Shown: in pieces, positions 43,576 to 47,445 of the stretch
Position numbering within the stretch: the stretch's first letter is position 1
Layout of the letters: every line of letters begins with the position of its first letter
Source of the DNA: an uncultured Lachnospiraceae bacterium
Lineage (GTDB): Bacteria; Bacillota; Clostridia; Lachnospirales; Lachnospiraceae
NCBI GenBank assembly: GCA_947165275.1
Contig: CAMUZQ010000013.1
Coordinates: 1-47,445 of the forward strand
Reading direction: 5' to 3'
Length of the DNA stretch: 47,445 nt
The notes under the pieces: generated by a model
What the model was told of the DNA's origin: nothing
The model's input: the letters and a program-made list of their open reading frames with translations, nothing else
Database searches by the model: none
Program-made: the position numbers and the translations under genes

Positions 43576-43753
43576 TCGCTTTCTTCCTCTTCTGCATGAA
43601 CTTCGCTATGTCCTTCGGGTCGGTCAAAACCCTTGCGCTGACCTTGTGGACAGGAGTCTTGTCATTGGCTGCAGCCTCAATCGCATCAGCAAACGCTTCA
43701 ACTTGTTTCTTACCTGATATAACAAAGTTCTTCGTGATACTCGACGTAGCCAT
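43562..43753 (-). CDS. Antitoxin of the broken GNAT toxin
   Basis: The 63-residue protein MATSSITKNFVISGKKQVEA starts at the ATG 43751-43753, six bases after GGGAGGTGA. It is basic at both ends and overlaps the toxin gene by 14 bases. It appears intact, with no stop or shift, although its partner is damaged. The N-terminal half may hold a ribbon-helix-helix domain (SITKNFVISGKKQVEAFADAI), which is a guess. Without a working toxin it could be a relic or still repress its own promoter. Confidence 0.75.
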   Translation of the reverse strand: MATSSITKNFVISGKKQVEAFADAIEAAANDKTPVHKVSARVLTDPKDIAKFMQKRKKANEAR

Positions 43754-43839
43754 TCTGCTCACCTCCCGTTTCCCAGAGTCTACGCTCTTCATTCTTGTAT
43801 CGTCACATTCCCAAAATACTTAACCTCCGAAATTGCACA

Positions 43840-44330
43840 CTATACATATAGATTAAAGCAGAACCCGCGGCTGATTTCAACGGATTTTTCAGAAAATTTC
43901 CTGAACAAGAAACAGGCGAGAACCATCGCCTCGCCTAAAACGGAGTGTATTACAAGCACCTCATAGCCGTCATCCTTCACGACCACCCTGTCCAGGTAGC
44001 GGATGACCAGGTCGTTGTTGAAAGCCTCCATCCGCCCATTCTCTTTTGGAAACGCCCCCTCACATTCTTTCGGCGGCAAATCGGTCAGCGCCTCCCTCCG
44101 GCACCGTGTACTTCGTGCGGCTGAAGAAGTCATCGTAGTCGCGGCAGGCTCCGGTCTCTTCTACAGTTTCTGCCTCCCTCGCCATCCACTCCGGCAGGCT
44201 GTTCTTGACCATCTCGTCCACCAGCTCCAGCAGGAGCCTGATCTGTACCTCTGTGTTTGCGTGCTCATCGTACCAAAAGAACTATTCTCTGATGCCGAGG
44301 CGGAACTTGCAAAATATAAAGAGATATTTG
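43840..44330 (-). pseudogene. Degraded C-terminal fragment of a site-specific (serine) recombinase, probable
   Basis: One frame reads FFWYDEHANTEVQIRLLLELV then DEMVKNSLPEWMAREAETVE and on to a stop. It is preceded in frame by GIRE and a stop (TAG near 44284). The next frame continues with GRMEAFNNDLVIRYLDRVVV and KDDGYEVLVIHS. This type of sequence (RYLDRVVVKDDGYEV followed by a hydrophobic strand) recalls the end of large serine recombinases of conjugative or mobilisable elements, but the catalytic domain is absent. Frameshifts and stops show it is a remnant. The similarity is by recollection. Confidence 0.5.
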
Positions 44331-44350
44331 GTGCTCTGAGTTTCCCACCA

Positions 44351-44391
44351 CAAAAAGCATGACGGGACTTCGCATTATACAAAGCCCCGCC
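44351..44391 (-). terminator. Terminator of the surface protein gene
   Basis: On the minus strand GGCGGGGCTTTG and CGAAGTCCCGTC (44361-44372 with 44380-44391) can pair over 12 bp with several G-U or weak pairs. They are followed by ATGCTTTTTG. It lies about 40 bases after the stop codon of the surface protein. Confidence 0.6.
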
Positions 44392-44431
44392 ACGCCTGTG
44401 AGATGATCAAGGTATCAATTAAGAAGTTTTG

Positions 44432-46879
44432 TCAGTCTTTATAGATCAGGTTGAAAGCATAACCTTCGAAGTTCAGAGGTGATGTGAAAACGAAGGGAAG
44501 TGCGTCCGTATCCTGATAGATATGGATCTGTCCGTATTTATCCATAGCCATGACTGCGTATGTCCTTCCTGTCTTCTGATACTGTCCCGGGATATACAGC
44601 TGGAGTGTCCCGTTCTTGAGTGTGTCGGTATTTGCTCCGCCGTATGACATCGAGAATGAGAAAGCCTCCTTAAAGCCCTGGGGAACATTCGCCGTGAAGG
44701 CTGCCTTGCACAGAGGCCCCTGCTCCTGCTTGCCGAACATCGCCTTAAGGTCCGGTGCTCCGTTTACGATATAGAAGGCCGTGATCGCATCCGGATTAAT
44801 CAATAATCCGTGATTATTATCATCATCATCGTCATCGTCATCATGATGGCTGTCCTTATCGGAATCCTTGTCCTTTACCTTAAGGGTGAAATTTATAACA
44901 CATCCGGATCCGCTCTCATGTCCGTCCGCCGTATAATCTATGGTTACCGAGAACTTGTATTTTCCGGTTTTCTCAGGCTTGCCTTTGATCACAAAGCAGT
45001 CTCCGTGTCTATCTGTCGACTGTACCACCTCAATCCCTTCGGGTACATCTCCGTTCACTTCAAACCTGGAGATCTTGACATTATTGAGATTATCGCCTCC
45101 TTTTTCGGATATGTTGTATTTCATTCCGAATTTTTCATCGATAGTAAGATCCTCTCTGATATCGAATTCATCCCTCTGCCCGGGTTCCGGCTCAGGACCT
45201 GGTTCCGAATTCTTCTTAAATCCTGCCTTAAGCTCTATATTTTCCTTTATATCATTTACGGTAAAGGAAGTTTCTGCCTTCTTTGAATCCTCAAGGCTGA
45301 CACTGCCCTTTACAACTGTCCACTCCGTGAATTCATATCCTTCATCGGCCTCAGCCTTTATATTTACCTTTTCATCCTTCTTTGCCGAGGTTTTGTCCGC
45401 TGATGCCTTTCCTCCCTCATATGCTGTGACGCTTACGCTTACCTCATCTTCCGCAACCTTCTTAAACCCAGCCTTAAGCTCTATATTGTCCTTTATATCA
45501 TTTACGGTAAAGGAGGTTTCTGCCTTCTTTGAATCCTCAAGGCTGACACTGCCCTTTACAACTGTCCACTCCGTGAATTCATATCCTTCATCGGCCTCAG
45601 CCTTTATATTTACCTTTTCATCCTTCTTTGCCGAGGTTTTGTCCGCTGATGCCTTTCCTCCCTCATATGCTGTGACGCTTACGCTCACGCTGCCCTCGGG
45701 AAGCGCCTTGAAGTTTGCTGTAACCGTAACATCCCTTGCAGGCATGTTAAATGATGCTCCTGTTGCAGATGCAGGATTCACAATAGTCACTCCCTCAGTC
45801 TCTGTGGTCCACTTATCAAACTCATATCCTTCTGCCGATGCTGCTGTAAGCTTTACTGTAGTTCCCTCTACAATATCGCTGCTCGGCTCCGCCTTTGCAG
45901 TACCGTTTTCAGCACTTACCTCTACTTTATATGTAACAGGCGAGCCGTCACCTATAACCACATGCTTTGCACCTGCACCATCCTTTTTTATTGTATAGCC
46001 GTTAAACGTATAAGACCCAAGTGTAATTGAATAGCTTTCGCTGCTACCTCCTTCAGGCGTCTGTATGCTTACGTCATCTATTGTTATATTATTTAATGAC
46101 ATGATCGCAACCTGATCATCATGACTTACCTTAGCCTCAAGATTGCCTCCGGTAATGTTCAGCGCCCCAACAGATATCCCGGACACGAGGAACCTTCTGC
46201 CATCGCTGTATTCATGATTGGCTCCTGTGGCTTCGGCATAGACATTTCCACCTGATATATTGAGAGTCATTTGAGAGTACATAGTCCCACTGCGGATTTC
46301 CTGACCGATACCGTAGTCCCCTCCTACAGCCTTTACGGTACCACCGGTGATATTAACGGTCGGTCTGCTCCAGCTTCCGCATCCAAGGGCAGCCTCGACG
46401 GTTCCTCCTGAAATATTTATGGTCCCCGCAGATATTCCTTTTGCACCGGTTTTAAGCGTTCCGCCCTTCATATTGAATGTTCCTCCGCCAAATACCGAAC
46501 CGGCATCATCGTTTTTTATCTCCACATTTCCGCTTTCTATAGTCAATTCAGGTCTTCCGCTGGTAAAAATAGGAGCATTTGTACCGGTAGTGCCTATGGT
46601 CAACTTATGGTTTCCTTCACCTTGTCTTATTGTAAGTTTATCTCCTGCACTCATGACTATTTGTGCTTCACTTGAAAGCGCCAGTGTTTTGTCCTGGTCA
46701 ATGATAAATATTACATCTCCGTTGATATTATACCGAGTGTTGCCATCCAGTGTTGAAACATTATATGTCCCACTGGACAGATCTTGTGTCGCCGCCTTCG
46801 CCTCCTTCGGATTTGCCAACCCGATCAGCAGTCCTGCCATTGCGGCGAGCACTCCAAAAATAACTTTCGATCTTTTCAT
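44432..46879 (-). CDS. Secreted surface protein with beta-helix-like and InlB B-repeat domains
   Basis: The protein of about 815 residues starts with a signal peptide (MKRSKVIFGVLAAMAGLLIG, cleavage probably after EAKAA). Residues about 35-300 are full of ISGGTV / NITGGNL-type repeats (GTINISGGTVEAALGC, TLNISGGNVYAEATG) typical of right-handed beta-helix or carbohydrate-binding surface proteins. Three repeats of the InlB B-type follow (GYEFDKWTTETEGV, then two GYEFTEWTVVKGSVSL). After a Glu/Pro linker comes a region with a D-rich run (KDSHHDDDDDDDDNN) and a C-terminal domain ending NFEGYAFNLIYKD. There is no LPXTG or C-terminal membrane anchor. The ATG at 46877-46879, after GGAGGAGATC, is preferred to a TTG eight codons above. 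Confidence 0.85.
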   Translation of the reverse strand: MKRSKVIFGVLAAMAGLLIGLANPKEAKAATQDLSSGTYNVSTLDGNTRYNINGDVIFIIDQDKTLALSSEAQIVMSAGDKLTIRQGEGNHKLTIGTTGTNAPIFTSGRPELTIESGNVEIKNDDAGSVFGGGTFNMKGGTLKTGAKGISAGTINISGGTVEAALGCGSWSRPTVNITGGTVKAVGGDYGIGQEIRSGTMYSQMTLNISGGNVYAEATGANHEYSDGRRFLVSGISVGALNITGGNLEAKVSHDDQVAIMSLNNITIDDVSIQTPEGGSSESYSITLGSYTFNGYTIKKDGAGAKHVVIGDGSPVTYKVEVSAENGTAKAEPSSDIVEGTTVKLTAASAEGYEFDKWTTETEGVTIVNPASATGASFNMPARDVTVTANFKALPEGSVSVSVTAYEGGKASADKTSAKKDEKVNIKAEADEGYEFTEWTVVKGSVSLEDSKKAETSFTVNDIKDNIELKAGFKKVAEDEVSVSVTAYEGGKASADKTSAKKDEKVNIKAEADEGYEFTEWTVVKGSVSLEDSKKAETSFTVNDIKENIELKAGFKKNSEPGPEPEPGQRDEFDIREDLTIDEKFGMKYNISEKGGDNLNNVKISRFEVNGDVPEGIEVVQSTDRHGDCFVIKGKPEKTGKYKFSVTIDYTADGHESGSGCVINFTLKVKDKDSDKDSHHDDDDDDDDNNHGLLINPDAITAFYIVNGAPDLKAMFGKQEQGPLCKAAFTANVPQGFKEAFSFSMSYGGANTDTLKNGTLQLYIPGQYQKTGRTYAVMAMDKYGQIHIYQDTDALPFVFTSPLNFEGYAFNLIYKD
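45213..45704. repeat. Two near-identical 246-bp tandem repeats in the surface protein gene
   Basis: 45213-45458 and 45459-45704 differ at only a few bases, for example TTTTCC against TTGTCC and GGAAGT against GGAGGT. Each encodes an 82-residue unit with VSVSVTAYEGGKASADKTSA and GYEFTEWTVVKGSVSLED. Such close identity means recent duplication or gene conversion. Confidence 0.9.
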
Positions 46880-47036
46880 GATCTCCTCCTGTCCTCCTGC
46901 CAATTTTAAATCTCATGTTATTTTAATATTCCAGACAGTAATCCCGTCCTTCGGGATGAACCTGGATCCTAGCAGGCAGCATGATACACCCACTATGACG
47001 ACAAGATTTTAAGCTGTCACCCTCTCTCCCACAAGC

Positions 47037-47095
47037 GTCAAATATGCGACATTTACAATTAATATTCATTTCTGTCAGTGTCAAATTAGTGACAT
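47037..47095. promoter_or_regulatory. Twin imperfect palindromes, possible operator upstream of the surface protein gene
   Basis: GTCAAATATGCGACAT (47037-47052) and GTCAAATTAGTGACAT (47080-47095) are a direct repeat with 43 bases between their starts, about four helix turns. Each has GTC...GAC symmetry. They lie 160-215 bases upstream of the surface protein start. No binding protein is known. Confidence 0.45.
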
Positions 47096-47263
47096 ACGTG
47101 TTAATCTCCACGCTTTACGGCTTTATCTCATCAGGTTTTACCTGTATCGATCTTTTTCCGGTCTGTTTTTCTTCACTTATAAAGGATATGGTTTCGAATG
47201 CAGGCAGACTGGCCCACAGTTATTTGATAACGATCGTTGTGCTAATTTGTCTCAAAAAACAAT

Positions 47264-47298
47264 AACACAGCGTTGTGTTTTTATCTCAACGCTGTGTT
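47264..47298 (-). terminator. Intrinsic terminator (minus strand)
   Basis: AACACAGCGTTG (47264-47275) and CAACGCTGTGTT (47287-47298) form a perfect 12-bp stem. On the minus strand it is followed by ATTGTTTTTTG. It closes the transcription unit that enters the window from the right. Confidence 0.85.
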
Positions 47299-47367
47299 AA
47301 ATATCTCAGATGTGCGATGCCGTGGCGGTGTCAGGTGGATGTTCCTTTTGGCACTTAGGGCTCCCTT

Positions 47368-47445
47368 TTACAACCCGACGTCTTCACTGTCATCAATTTC
47401 GCTGTCGTCGGAATCGTCTTACTCATCAGAATCATCGGTGCCTTT
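47368..47445 (-). pseudogene. Asp/Ser-rich C-terminal end of a gene, with an in-frame stop
   Basis: The frame reads KGTDDSDE, stop (TAA at 47419-47421), DDSDDSEIDDSEDVGL, stop (47368-47370). The acidic D/S composition continues after the first stop, so either the gene ends at the first stop and the second part is a leftover, or a stop has split it. Only 78 bases are visible, too little to name a product. Confidence 0.35.

Noticed and set aside
44940-45998. 352-codon plus-strand frame opposite the surface protein repeats
   Set aside because: It is a Ser/Phe-rich shadow of the Lys/Glu-rich repeats on the minus strand, with duplicate copies produced by the tandem DNA repeat.

Overview
The window looks like a chromosomal segment of an anaerobic low-to-moderate-GC Firmicute, most likely a member of the Lachnospiraceae (class Clostridia). 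The support is the gene order Asp23-nusB-xseA-xseB-ispA-dxs-tlyA-nadK-recN, the infC-rpmI-rplT operon, the BMP-type nucleoside ABC transporter, a TPP-riboswitch thiamine salvage operon, ATP-type PEP carboxykinase and strong AGGAGG ribosome binding sites. No taxonomic search could be run. Every convincing protein gene and the tRNA lie on the minus strand, so transcription runs from high to low coordinates; only small putative RNAs or peptides were seen on the plus strand.

Layout, low to high coordinate. 1-5.5 kb: the start of valS, a CPBP membrane protease, tRNA-Leu(CAG), the translation operon infC-rpmI-rplT (with an ATT start and an attenuator in its leader), a membrane protein with degenerate GGDEF and EAL domains, and a SEC-C protein. 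5.6-12.2 kb: the ribosome quality control factor RqcH and a four-gene nucleoside-type ABC importer, with a perfect terminator hairpin between the binding protein and the ATPase. 12.2-13.7 kb: glgA. 14-19.2 kb: a thiamine operon headed by a TPP riboswitch (thiamine pyrophosphokinase, thiM, thiE, a HAD phosphatase, thiD, cytX). It has no thiL, and the HAD gene is a good candidate for the TMP phosphatase that would connect ThiE to the kinase. 19.3-28.2 kb: the housekeeping block recN to Asp23. 28.3-41.6 kb: prfC, a corrinoid-activator-like iron-sulfur ATPase with two small membrane proteins, a secreted nuclease, pckA, a methyltransferase-STAS fusion, a divergent PRPP synthetase, an AraC regulator and a large hybrid histidine kinase.

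41.6-44.4 kb is the accessory part. It holds a possible small peptide or RNA unit, REP-like hairpins, a GCTCT pentanucleotide array, a VapBC-like toxin-antitoxin pair, a second toxin-antitoxin locus whose GNAT toxin is broken by a stop and a frameshift while the antitoxin is intact, and a decayed C-terminal piece of a probable serine recombinase. 44.4-47.4 kb carries a secreted repeat-rich surface protein with two near-identical 246-bp repeats, a twin palindromic direct repeat upstream of it, and the tail of another Asp/Ser-rich reading frame.

Non-coding mobile repeats recur. A 158-bp MITE-like element lies at 13.9 kb. Two copies of a second element lie in opposite orientation at 16.1 kb and 21.0 kb, one with a 47-bp longer centre. 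Small REP-like hairpins lie at 18.4 kb, 41.97 kb and 42.9 kb. The best candidates for new biology are the HAD phosphatase in the thiamine operon, the methyltransferase-STAS fusion, the corrinoid-activator plus two membrane proteins unit, the C-rich small RNA candidate near 1.45 kb, and the element families.
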